Shown here one piece after another: positions 57,337-64,000 of a stretch of 64,000 nucleotides of DNA. Location: the IMG/VR virus record IMGVR_UViG_3300021057_000274, positions 248,001 to 312,000 of that record; one strand, 5' to 3'. Below the pieces are notes generated by a model that was not told the DNA's origin, did not search any database, and saw only the letters and a program-made list of their open reading frames with translations. A program made the translations under genes and the position numbers. The stretch is from a virus. The number at the start of each line of letters is the position of its first letter. Position 1 is the stretch's first letter.

Positions 57337-57835
57337 AGAGTTTGCTCTGGCGTTAGCTAGAGAGGTCATCGACGCCGAGGCGAAGGGTCACACTCACACC
57401 ATCTCGACTCTCGCGCTCGCGAGAGTGCTCACGGAGCAAGTGAGCACTCACACCGCGCTGACGCTCGCCCGCGCCGTTCTCAAGCTGAAAAATCCTTTGG
57501 CTCCCACGCGAGAGGATATAGAATATTTCGACCGGCGCCGCGATGAGGCGTTCGAGAACTTGAAGCTCCCTCAATTCAGGAGGAAGGATGCTGATCTCAA
57601 GAGAGGCGATCGAGGCCTTCCTAGCAAGGCCAAAGCCCAGGATGCCAGCGCACATGCTAGAGACCTATCTCCTGGAGCTGGAGGCGCGAATGCGCCTCAA
57701 CCCGTCGAGCTACACGAGGGAGACGGAGGACGGTCCAGCGCTCTTCAACGGGAACCCGGACCTGTCGTATCCGGTGATCTCGGACACTCTCCTGATCATC
57801 GAAATCCTGAAGAAAAGGTACCCGGACCTGACTGA
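57317..57835 (+). CDS. Hypothetical protein overlapping the next gene
   Basis: 172 residues. Residues 1-90 look like a normal helical protein (FALALAREVIDAEAK...). The final 80 residues, which overlap the next gene by 248 bases, are Gly/Pro/Ala-rich and unlike the first part. Either the overlap is genuine or an older stop was lost and the tail is out-of-frame DNA. Confidence 0.45.
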   Translation: MSLYRPEEFALALAREVIDAEAKGHTHTISTLALARVLTEQVSTHTALTLARAVLKLKNPLAPTREDIEYFDRRRDEAFENLKLPQFRRKDADLKRGDRGLPSKAKAQDASAHARDLSPGAGGANAPQPVELHEGDGGRSSALQREPGPVVSGDLGHSPDHRNPEEKVPGPD

Positions 57836-57884
57836 CGAGGAGAAGCAAAAGGGTTGCTTGCGTCCAGTCTGGAGGGACATGTGA
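57588..57884 (+). CDS. Hypothetical protein
   Basis: 98 residues starting with a strong CAGGAGGAAGG ribosome site at ATG 57588, well inside the previous frame. Helical, charged. The good ribosome site and normal composition mark it as real. Stop overlaps the following GTG. Confidence 0.6.
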   Translation: MLISREAIEAFLARPKPRMPAHMLETYLLELEARMRLNPSSYTRETEDGPALFNGNPDLSYPVISDTLLIIEILKKRYPDLTDEEKQKGCLRPVWRDM

Positions 57885-58087
57885 AGATCACGGTAACCGC
57901 GCGCACGGTTAAGCCCGAGATAGAGTCTGGTGACTGGACTCCTGAGGGGCAAAAACGCAGGGAGGGTCGATGGAACCAAGTCGGAGAGATCACCAATCGG
58001 TCAGACTCGCACGGCACCGTCTACGAGCTGACGTTCAAGGACAAGCATAAGGCTTGGTACGAGCCCCGGGAGCTGATCCTGGAGTGA
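57881..58087 (+). CDS. Small beta-rich protein
   Basis: 68 residues from a GTG that overlaps the previous stop (upstream ATG lies inside the previous gene). Segments KITVTARTVKPEIESGDW and TVYELTFKDKHKAWYEP look like an SH3-like barrel. Function unknown. Confidence 0.5.
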   Translation: MKITVTARTVKPEIESGDWTPEGQKRREGRWNQVGEITNRSDSHGTVYELTFKDKHKAWYEPRELILE

Positions 58088-58106
58088 ACATTCTAAGGTA
58101 AAGGGC

Positions 58107-58868
58107 ATGAGCAGAGACGACATCGGTGACAGGTTCAAGGACTACGAGGCGAGCTTCGACTATACGCTCCCTCGGCGAGTGCCCATGATCATCAGGGTAG
58201 ACGGACGAGCGTTTCACGGCATCAACCTCGAGAAGCCCTTCGACGAGCAGTTTTGGGAGTACATGGCCGCGACCGCGGTGGCCCTCTGCAAGGAGATCCA
58301 GGGCGCAGTCATGGCCTACTTCCAGTCAGACGAGATCTCGATCGTCGTGCGAGACGACTTTGACGATCGCACCGAAGCGTGGATGAAGAAGCGCTTGTCC
58401 AAGATCTTAAGCCTCTCGGCGGCGACCGCGTCGGTCTCGTTCAACGCCGCGGTGCGCGGCGCGCTGATTCAGCGTAACATCGGTGATCGCCAGTTTGACA
58501 GCCGGGTGCTCCTGGTGCCGAGCGTGTCCGAGGTGGTCAATTACATGATCTGGCGTCAACAAGACGCGATGCGCAACTCGATCAGCATGGTCGCCCAATC
58601 GATCTTTACCCAGGGGCAGCTCAACGGAGTGCCGACGATCGATCTGCTCGAGATGATTCGTGACGCCGGCCACCCTTGGGAGGATTACGCTCTCAAGTTT
58701 CAACGCGGGTGTGTCGTGCACAAGATCGCGACGATCTCTCCCTTCGTCGATCCCCGCAACGGGAGCGTCGTGACACCGACCCGAAGACACTGGAACGTGG
58801 ACATCGGGACTCCGATCTTCACGGAGCATCGTGACTACCTCAAGAGCATCTACGAAAATCACCCGTGA
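58107..58868 (+). CDS. Thg1-like 3'-5' polymerase (tRNA-His guanylyltransferase family)
   Basis: 253 residues (Thg1 about 260). RVPMIIRVDGRAFH, PFDEQFWEYM, then VMAYFQSDEISIVV form the palm-domain motifs with two metal-binding aspartates (RVDG and QSDE). GAxxAYxQSDEIS is diagnostic. The family adds nucleotides to RNA 5' ends in reverse direction, fixing tRNA-His or truncated tRNAs. In a phage it may repair tRNAs cut by host anticodon nucleases. Confidence 0.85.
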   Translation: MSRDDIGDRFKDYEASFDYTLPRRVPMIIRVDGRAFHGINLEKPFDEQFWEYMAATAVALCKEIQGAVMAYFQSDEISIVVRDDFDDRTEAWMKKRLSKILSLSAATASVSFNAAVRGALIQRNIGDRQFDSRVLLVPSVSEVVNYMIWRQQDAMRNSISMVAQSIFTQGQLNGVPTIDLLEMIRDAGHPWEDYALKFQRGCVVHKIATISPFVDPRNGSVVTPTRRHWNVDIGTPIFTEHRDYLKSIYENHP

Positions 58869-59068
58869 CGTTTTACGTCCTGCTCGCGGTGATCCAGATT
58901 CTCCCTTCTCACCCTGACTTCGGCACCCTCAAGCTCCCGGCGGTCTCTCTCACGGAGATCGTAGCTAGCTCAACCGAGTGCTACGCTAAGCTGAGGACGA
59001 TCGCCGCTAACGTTGAAGCCGAGGGCAATCTCAAGATTCGCGAAGCGAGGTGCAGCCGCTTTGAGTAG
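58865..59068 (+). CDS. Small protein with N-terminal hydrophobic segment
   Basis: 67 residues from GTG overlapping the Thg1 stop. MTFYVLLAVIQILPSH may be a signal or membrane segment. Two cysteines. Function unknown. Confidence 0.5.
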   Translation: MTFYVLLAVIQILPSHPDFGTLKLPAVSLTEIVASSTECYAKLRTIAANVEAEGNLKIREARCSRFE

Positions 59069-59093
59069 GATGTTTACTTTCTCGGCAGCTTGA

Positions 59094-59101
59094 TGTACAA
59101 T
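59094..59101 (+). promoter_or_regulatory. Extended -10 promoter (TGTACAAT)
   Basis: TGTACAAT ends 8 bases before an ATG at 59110 that opens only 17 codons (a leader peptide or nothing), and 36 bases before the phosphoesterase TTG. Confidence 0.5.
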
Positions 59102-59137
59102 AATCGGGCATGAATAACATTCCAAAAAGAAAAAAGA

Positions 59138-59728
59138 TTGATCCAAAAAGAAGAACAAGCTAACGATTGGTTTAGCTCCGACCCGCACTACCACCACTCT
59201 AAGATCATCCAGTATTGCAACAGACCGTACGCCTCCAAGCAGGAGATGAACGAAGCGCTGATCGCCAACTGGAACGCGGTTGTCAAGCCTCAGGATAACG
59301 CTTATTGCCTGGGCGACTTTGTCTTCGGTGACGAGCGAGACGCGATCAAGATCGTCAATCGGCTTAACGGTAACAAGCGTTGGATCCGAGGGAATCATGA
59401 CAGCAAGCTGTGGCGAAGCAAGGAGCTGCGCTCGCTCTTCTCGTGGACCGGTGACTACCTCGAGCTGAAGATCGCTGACCCCGACGCCGATCGCGGAATC
59501 CAGATGATCTGCTTGTTCCACTACCCGATGATCGTGTGGAACAAGTCACACCGCGGCTCGTGGCACCTGCATGGCCACTGCCACAACAAGCTCAAGTACC
59601 CGTTCGAGGCTCGCATCCTCGACGTCGGTGTCGACGGTCACGGATATCGCCCGATCTCATATCAGGAGGTCAAGGCGATCATGAGAAAGAAGAAGTTCAC
59701 CGCGGTAGACCATCACGTAGAGCTCTGA
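59138..59728 (+). CDS. Calcineurin-like metallophosphoesterase
   Basis: 196 residues from TTG. DWFSSDPHYHHSKII (D-x-H), LGDFVFGDE, RGNHDSK, LFHYPM and WHLHGHCH are the five metal-site motifs. It cleaves phosphoesters; small phage relatives may act on nucleotides or 2',3'-cyclic ends. An in-frame upstream start is blocked by TGA at 59111, but a single-base shift would fuse the 17-codon ATG frame at 59110 to this one. Confidence 0.85.
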   Translation: MIQKEEQANDWFSSDPHYHHSKIIQYCNRPYASKQEMNEALIANWNAVVKPQDNAYCLGDFVFGDERDAIKIVNRLNGNKRWIRGNHDSKLWRSKELRSLFSWTGDYLELKIADPDADRGIQMICLFHYPMIVWNKSHRGSWHLHGHCHNKLKYPFEARILDVGVDGHGYRPISYQEVKAIMRKKKFTAVDHHVEL

Positions 59729-59731
59729 GAT

Positions 59732-59743
59732 GTAAATAGGCTC
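59732..59743 (+). promoter_or_regulatory. Late promoter box (GTAAATAGGCTC)
   Basis: GTAAATAGGCTC abuts ATG 59744. It places the two internal-protein-type genes at 59744 and 60307 under late control inside an early-gene region. Confidence 0.65.
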
Positions 59744-60310
59744 ATGGATCTCCTCCGTGAACTTATCAACGTTTCAGAAGCTACAGAGAAAGAGCTGATC
59801 GACCAGTTTGAGGACTGGGACGACAAGCAGCTCAAGCAAGCCGCTGAGATGGGCAACGAGGAGGCCGGGCGTGAGCTGTCTCGACGCGCAAAGTTCGGCA
59901 CTAGAAACTACGACAAGCCGGGTCAAAAGCCCTTCATGGAGGCGACGATCGACGCCTTCAAGCAGATGACCGAGATTAAGTTTGATCCAGATCGCACCGA
60001 TCCGGCCGACATCTTCATCGAGATGCGCAAGATCATCGCTCAGGTGGCATATACCTTCCTGGTACACGAGAAACAGCAACACGACAAGCGCCAAGCGCAT
60101 GATGAGGACGAGGACAAGACCGAGTTCAACTTCTCGTTCGACGCGCTCGCCGACGAATGCCAAGACGTGTGGCGTCAAGTCAAGACCTTCGCGGATGACA
60201 GAATGAACAGCCACAGTGACTGGCTCGAGTACATCCATGACGGCACCTTCCTAGATCTTCCGAAGGATCCTCCGCTGTCAGGTTTTGCTGGAAAAAAGAA
60301 GTCCAAGTGA
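59744..60310 (+). CDS. Probable internal head protein, MDLLREL type
   Basis: 188 residues beginning MDLLRELINVSEATE, with a predicted cleavage VSE/A. Acidic, helix-rich, with histidine/glutamine-rich middle (HEKQQHDKRQAHDEDED). Late promoter directly upstream. No enzyme motif. Confidence 0.55.
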   Translation: MDLLRELINVSEATEKELIDQFEDWDDKQLKQAAEMGNEEAGRELSRRAKFGTRNYDKPGQKPFMEATIDAFKQMTEIKFDPDRTDPADIFIEMRKIIAQVAYTFLVHEKQQHDKRQAHDEDEDKTEFNFSFDALADECQDVWRQVKTFADDRMNSHSDWLEYIHDGTFLDLPKDPPLSGFAGKKKSK

Positions 60311-60645
60311 AGCTCAAGACGTTTCTAGCTGAGGGGAAGGGCAAGCTCACCGAGAGGGACGTCGGCCGAGACGCTGAGGTGATCTTCCGCATCACCACGA
60401 ACGCCGTGAAGTTCGACGACGACATCTATGGCTTCGGCTACTTTGGTAAGATCATCGAGGTCACTGACAAGCACGTAGTGTTCGAGGCGGAGCGCGCTGG
60501 TCAGTATACGGCTTACACCGCTCCTGGAAACGGCGTCGAGCTCAAGGGCAGTCACAAGATCAAGATCACGATGGATCTAGATAAGGCGAGTCGCGTTGAC
60601 GCGCATCCAGACGATGACTTCATCGCAATTCACTTTGCTGCTTAA
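60307..60645 (+). CDS. Probable internal head protein with capsid-targeting N-terminus
   Basis: 112 residues from GTG, beginning MKLKTFLAEGKGK. FLAE/G is almost identical in layout to the FIAE/A site of T4 internal proteins. The body (KIIEVTDKHVVFEAERAGQYTAYTAP) is beta-rich. It overlaps the preceding gene and is in the same late operon. Function unknown. Confidence 0.6.
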   Translation: MKLKTFLAEGKGKLTERDVGRDAEVIFRITTNAVKFDDDIYGFGYFGKIIEVTDKHVVFEAERAGQYTAYTAPGNGVELKGSHKIKITMDLDKASRVDAHPDDDFIAIHFAA

Positions 60646-60677
60646 TTTCACTAAAATCCGTATCACTCTTCTCAAAA

Positions 60678-60688
60678 TGTGATACAAT
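60678..60688 (+). promoter_or_regulatory. Extended -10 promoter (TGTGATACAAT)
   Basis: TGTGATACAAT, 28 bases before the TTG at 60717, which has a GGAGG site at good spacing. Confidence 0.6.
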
Positions 60689-60716
60689 CGCTCTGATATT
60701 CAGAACGGAGGCGTTC

Positions 60717-61757
60717 TTGAAGGCAGAGATCAAGTGGAACGGCACCAGAGGGAAGTACGAGCTGGTCGCCAAGGGCAAGGTCCTCTCCCGCTCAAAGCGG
60801 TTTGAACACTTAGAGTACCTGGTCCGCACCCAAAAGTACGACAAGATCGTCAAGGCGGGAGTCACCGACTGCGAGGTCGTGTCACATCCTGGAGACGGCG
60901 TGACCGTCTCGACCCCAGACGCGACGGAGGTTTACGCGGGCTTCTCGATCGATGAGCGCTTCGCTCACACCGAGCAGCTCGTTTACATGGTCATCAACGG
61001 CACGGCGAAGTCTTGCCTGATCACCGGTGAGGGCGGCGTCGGAAAGACGTACCTCGTCGTCAAGTGCCTCGAGACCGCCGGCAAGGTCAACGTCAACAAG
61101 TGCGCGCCGACGATCGAAGAGCTCGAGGAGGTCAAGGTCTCCGTCGAGGACGACGAGATCGTCATCGAGCAGAAGGTCGCCAAAGCGATGAACCGTCCGA
61201 CAGGTGACTTCGTCGTCGTCAAGGGCTACGCCTCGGCCGCGGCGCTCTACCGCATTCTCTGGGAGAACCGCAACCGCATCATCATCTTCGATGACTGCGA
61301 CTCGGTGTTCAAGCACACTGACGCGCTGATGCTGCTCAAGTCAGCGCTCGACTCCTACGAGGAGCGTTGGGTAGCATGGAACGTCGAGCGCCAGCGAGAG
61401 ACCGACCTTCCGGACTCGTTTCAGTTCAAGGGAGCGATCATCTTCATCTCTAACCTCCCCCTCGAGAAGATCGATGAGGCGGTGCGCACACGCTGCTTCA
61501 AGGTCGACATCTCGATGACCAAGCAGCAGCGGATCGCTCGGATTCGCTCACAGCTTCCGAACGTCATGATCGAGAATCCAAAGGTCACGCCGCAGGTTCG
61601 CGAGGAGGCTCTCGCCCTGATGGAGAAGCACCTCAAGGTGATCAAGGATGTCAACTTCCGGTCGCTGATGAACGTCATCTCGGTGAGAATCGACCCGAAC
61701 GTCGGACAGAAGCCCGACTGGGAGAAGCTCGGTCTCTTTGTTCTCTTGGAGCGCTGA
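60717..61757 (+). CDS. AAA+ ATPase (phage replication-associated type)
   Basis: 346 residues from a TTG start. Walker A GEGGVGKT (104-111), Walker B IIIFDDCDSVF, sensor GAIIFISNLPLE and arginine-finger-like AVRTRCFKVDIS. The N-terminal 90 residues form a separate small domain. It lies apart from the DNA replication core but with the dCMP deaminase group. Partner unknown. Confidence 0.75.
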   Translation: MKAEIKWNGTRGKYELVAKGKVLSRSKRFEHLEYLVRTQKYDKIVKAGVTDCEVVSHPGDGVTVSTPDATEVYAGFSIDERFAHTEQLVYMVINGTAKSCLITGEGGVGKTYLVVKCLETAGKVNVNKCAPTIEELEEVKVSVEDDEIVIEQKVAKAMNRPTGDFVVVKGYASAAALYRILWENRNRIIIFDDCDSVFKHTDALMLLKSALDSYEERWVAWNVERQRETDLPDSFQFKGAIIFISNLPLEKIDEAVRTRCFKVDISMTKQQRIARIRSQLPNVMIENPKVTPQVREEALALMEKHLKVIKDVNFRSLMNVISVRIDPNVGQKPDWEKLGLFVLLER

Positions 61758-61758
61758 C

Positions 61759-62106
61759 ATGAAGGCGACGATGGAGCAGTACTTGGTATGGTGGGTCAAT
61801 CAGGTGGATTGCGAGGCGATCGGTGAGAAGCTCAACCAGGCTCTCCCGACGGCGCCGGTCTACTTGCAGACCCAGTACATCTCCAGATATGGCCGCGGCG
61901 GCAGAGGGAGACTCTGGATCTCTCCGCTGTTGAACTTGCCCAGCGACGTCGCGATCGACCCGTGGCCATCCACTCCGCTCGGAGAGGTTCTCGCCGGCGA
62001 TTACGGCGGCATCGTCATCAAGGCCGAGGACGCGCCGTGGGCGCTGCCAGGCGTCATCACCGATCTCAAGCTGCGCCGAGTCTACCCGATTACCGTGGAG
62101 CGCTAA
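61759..62106 (+). CDS. Hypothetical protein
   Basis: The ATG at 61759 follows the AAA+ stop by one base (an upstream in-frame start lies in that gene); 115 residues. No motif recognised. Confidence 0.55.
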   Translation: MKATMEQYLVWWVNQVDCEAIGEKLNQALPTAPVYLQTQYISRYGRGGRGRLWISPLLNLPSDVAIDPWPSTPLGEVLAGDYGGIVIKAEDAPWALPGVITDLKLRRVYPITVER

Positions 62107-62109
62107 ATC

Positions 62110-62673
62110 ATGTCCTCTCTCCGTGAGCAACTCCTCCAGCTTCTGGCCAACAAGGGGCACTCGCCCGTCGTCGAGGTCATCGGCATCATCTTCGATGACC
62201 AGTATCTCGAGAAGGGCATGCAAGCTCGCGTAGTCGAGATTCATGAGGGGGTCGAGGGCGATCCCCAGATGGACGAGATCATCCTCGACTTCAGCGACTT
62301 TGTCAGATCGAACCGGGCTCTCGAGCGACCCTCCTACTACGATCGAGCTGGCGTGCCGCGCTTGACCGCGACGGAGTCAGGGCACGTCCCGAAGAACAAT
62401 CGGGAAGAGATCTACATCATGCACGACCAGTACGACAAGTGCTTGAAGCTCAACGACCGCCCGCTCTTCTTCGAATATCTTCGTCTGGTCGAGAGCGGAG
62501 ACATCGGTAGATCGACTCCGATGGTCACCTACGTTGAGTGGCTTGAGCGCGGCGACGCGGCGTTTCGCAAGGCGGCCGAGATCGTGCGCGAGCAGGGTAA
62601 GCTCCACAGGTGCAGCGCGCTCTCGATCGAGAGCACTTGCGCGGCGCTCTACGCGGCGAAGCTCGATGGCTAA
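62110..62673 (+). CDS. Hypothetical protein
   Basis: 187 residues. N-terminal helices, a beta-rich middle (EVIGIIFDDQYLEKGM) and a helical C-terminus. No family recognised. Confidence 0.5.
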   Translation: MSSLREQLLQLLANKGHSPVVEVIGIIFDDQYLEKGMQARVVEIHEGVEGDPQMDEIILDFSDFVRSNRALERPSYYDRAGVPRLTATESGHVPKNNREEIYIMHDQYDKCLKLNDRPLFFEYLRLVESGDIGRSTPMVTYVEWLERGDAAFRKAAEIVREQGKLHRCSALSIESTCAALYAAKLDG

Positions 62674-62893
62674 GGAGCACTTGAAGCTTCCCGAGTTCGA
62701 CAGGGTCGAGAAAGAGCTCGAGCTCATCTCGAGCGACTCCAACGTTCGCCTCGTGGTTGACTTCGACGACGTTAACCATGACGTCGTGGAGGAGCTGACG
62801 AAGCTGATCGTCAAGGCGGTCAATAACATTCCCGTCGAGGAGTGGAGAGGGGCTGTCAAGGCGGGTAGAGATCGTCATCGGGAAGATCACTAA
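62666..62893 (+). CDS. Small acidic protein
   Basis: 75 residues, MAKEHLKLPEFDRVEKELE..., ATG overlapping the previous gene; a longer open frame upstream is an artefact. LVVDFDDVNHDVVEE. Function unknown. Confidence 0.5.
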   Translation: MAKEHLKLPEFDRVEKELELISSDSNVRLVVDFDDVNHDVVEELTKLIVKAVNNIPVEEWRGAVKAGRDRHREDH

Positions 62894-62912
62894 ATTCCTA
62901 GCTCTTCCAGAG

Positions 62913-62923
62913 TGTGTTAGAAT
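62913..62923 (+). promoter_or_regulatory. Extended -10 promoter (TGTGTTAGAAT)
   Basis: TGTGTTAGAAT ends 8 bases before the GTG at 62932, so the dCMP deaminase mRNA would be leaderless. Confidence 0.6.
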
Positions 62924-62931
62924 TTCACTCT

Positions 62932-63486
62932 GTGAGACAACGAAAATCTCTCGATGAAACTTATCTCAGAATGGCTGAGGAGCTGGCGGACGGTAGAGTC
63001 TACGCCACCCGAGCTCAGGTCGGCGCCCTCCTGGTCAAGAACAAGACCATCATCGCCGAGGGATACAACGGCATGCCCGAGGGGTTTCCGAACGAGGACG
63101 TCGAGTACGTTGACGCGGAGGGGAACCTCCGTACGAGTCCCCTCGTTATTCACGCCGAGGCCAACATCTTCGACAAGCTCTCGAAGAACGGCTCGAACGC
63201 TGGTGCTCGTGACGCTACTCTCTATTGTAGCTTTTCTCCTTGCGTTCCCTGCGCTCTCCGCATCATCAATAACAGGGTCAAGAGGGTCGTCTTTCGAAAC
63301 CTATATCGGGACGTCACTTGCTTCGAGTATCTCAAGAAGGCCAACATCGAGATCGTTCACCTGCCATCCAGGGAGACCGTAGATGTCGAATCAGTGCGCG
63401 CTTCTCCACCCTATTTCTCGCGGAGTTGGAAGTTTCTCGCCGAGATTATCGCTCGTGTCAGTCGTCGTGGATCGCGAGCGTCGTAA
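62932..63486 (+). CDS. dCMP deaminase
   Basis: The GTG at 62932 is preferred to one 18 bases upstream that lies within the promoter; this gives 184 residues (T4 dCMP deaminase is 193). Zinc motifs are HAEANIFDKL (HxE) and SPCVPC (PCxxC), with GYNGMPEGFPNED in between. It turns dCMP into dUMP, the precursor of dTMP, feeding thymidylate synthesis with DHFR at the other end. The last 30 residues overlap the next ORF. Confidence 0.9.
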   Translation: MRQRKSLDETYLRMAEELADGRVYATRAQVGALLVKNKTIIAEGYNGMPEGFPNEDVEYVDAEGNLRTSPLVIHAEANIFDKLSKNGSNAGARDATLYCSFSPCVPCALRIINNRVKRVVFRNLYRDVTCFEYLKKANIEIVHLPSRETVDVESVRASPPYFSRSWKFLAEIIARVSRRGSRAS

Positions 63487-63673
63487 CAAGATCTACGCGA
63501 TCATTCGCGAGAGCCGAAAGGTCTTTCCCAAGGCCGAAGAGCAAGCGCGGCGAAAGAAGTGGGTGAGAGCTCGCCTCTTCATGACGTTCAGGGGCATCAA
63601 GGAGGTCAAGGTCCGCATGGACGGCGCGAGGAACGTCACGACCGCGCGCAGCTTGCCAGGGCTTGAGCTCTAA
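63383..63673 (+). CDS. Small basic protein overlapping dCMP deaminase
   Basis: 96 residues; 104 bases overlap the deaminase end. RERRNKIYAIIRESRKVFPKAEEQARRKKWVRARLFM is a basic helical core. Start may lie further in (near 63467), giving a shorter, less overlapping product. Function unknown. Confidence 0.45.
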   Translation: MSNQCALLHPISRGVGSFSPRLSLVSVVVDRERRNKIYAIIRESRKVFPKAEEQARRKKWVRARLFMTFRGIKEVKVRMDGARNVTTARSLPGLEL

Positions 63674-64000
63674 GCCTCTCGACCTCGGAGACCGGCTCCT
63701 CTGGCCTGACGGCGTCAGCACGGTAACGCCAGAGAAGCTTTCCGACTACATCGTCAAGGTCGGAGCTAGTAAGCTGGCGGTGACGGAGCTCACGCCAGAG
63801 ATCGAGCAGTTCAACCAGACCTCCGACGCTCAGATCGGCGTCAAGACCGACGTTGACCCGACTCTCTTTCCTCCAGCATGGACGCTTCCAGAGCGGTATA
63901 AATATCTGGATCTTGAGTCGTACCTTGTCGGGCTAGCTGATAAGATCGAGCGAGACGAGCTCTACGAGAAGCGATTGCAACGCCTCTCGGAGGAGATCGA
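63663..64000 (+). CDS. Conserved phage protein, N-terminal part (cut by window edge)
   Basis: TTG start overlapping the previous stop; the frame stays open to the window end. DLGDRLLWPDGVSTVTPEKLS, IEQFNQTSDAQIGVKTDVDP and WTLPERYKYLDLESYLV form a pattern I recognise from large phage proteins of uncertain role. The TATAAATA at 63897 lies inside this coding frame. Confidence 0.6.
   Translation, partial: MSSKPLDLGDRLLWPDGVSTVTPEKLSDYIVKVGASKLAVTELTPEIEQFNQTSDAQIGVKTDVDPTLFPPAWTLPERYKYLDLESYLVGLADKIERDELYEKRLQRLSEEI

Noticed and set aside
59130-59136. Slippery heptamer A AAA AAG in the 17-codon frame at 59110
   Set aside because: A -1 shift reaches a TGA at once and does not lead into the phosphoesterase frame, so programmed frameshifting is unlikely.
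63897-63904. TATAAATA late-promoter match
   Set aside because: Lies inside the coding frame of the final partial gene with no nearby start codon.
1-64000. CRISPR arrays, insertion sequences, attachment sites
   Set aside because: No regularly spaced direct repeats, transposase genes, integrase or terminal inverted repeats were seen.

Overview
The window is part of the genome of a large T4-superfamily tailed phage (myovirus). Recognisable T4-type genes include neck proteins (gp13/gp14-like), the tail sheath stabiliser (gp15), gp19-type tail tube folds, head completion nuclease gp4, terminase gp16 and gp17, ssDNA-binding gp32, recombinase UvsX, mediator UvsY, helicase UvsW, a gp31/GroES-like co-chaperonin and ribonucleotide reductase NrdA/NrdB. 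The DNA is GC-rich with strong codon bias. Genes are tightly packed, often with ATGA or GTGA stop/start overlaps. An alphaproteobacterial host is a reasonable inference, but the sequence does not prove it.

Layout. 1-312 is the end of dihydrofolate reductase. 309-2193 (minus) is a three-gene late operon: a membrane protein, an HExxH lipoprotein and a large protein of unknown function. 2286-21023 is the late morphogenesis block in T4 order 13-14-15-16-17. Roughly a dozen genes are interspersed here whose products all begin with a short peptide like MKLxELLxE. A homing-endonuclease-like insertion sits in front of gene 4. 21036-22648 holds small probable virion proteins. 22695-30021 is replication and recombination (UDG-like, gp32, uvsX, gp31-like, uvsY, uvsW). 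30012-32961 holds small early genes, including an Acb1-type anti-CBASS phosphoesterase. 32958-45354 is an unusual cluster of small-molecule and DNA-modification-type enzymes: SGNH-like, inositol phosphate synthase, AAA+, 2OG-Fe(II) oxygenase, ATP-grasp, GNAT, a helix-hairpin-helix protein of hypermodification type, FkbM methyltransferase, GT4 glycosyltransferase, HAD and C5-cytosine methyltransferase-like. 46735-50251 is nrdA-nrdB. 50253-53191 returns to late genes with the N-terminal peptide and to virion-type genes. 53405-64000 has a MoxR/VWA pair, small membrane genes, a Thg1-like polymerase, a phosphoesterase, an AAA+ ATPase and dCMP deaminase.

Two systems stand out. (i) About 21 proteins share an N-terminal signal matching the T4 capsid-targeting sequence and the gp21 protease site. 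They are served by TAAATA late promoters and carry protease, kinase, acetyltransferase, ADP-ribosyltransferase-like and nucleotidyltransferase-like motifs. I infer a large arsenal of internal head proteins injected with the DNA. (ii) The 33-45 kb enzyme cluster looks like a DNA hypermodification or glycan pathway. Three of its members end in a shared (S/G)LL(E/S)F-type tail that could bind the sliding clamp.

Two promoter classes are visible. A T4-like late class (TAAATA, often followed by nnCTC) precedes virion and N-terminal-signal genes. An extended -10 class (TGTTAgAAT) precedes metabolic genes and often lies 6-8 bases before the start codon, suggesting leaderless mRNAs. No tRNA, rRNA or CRISPR array was found.
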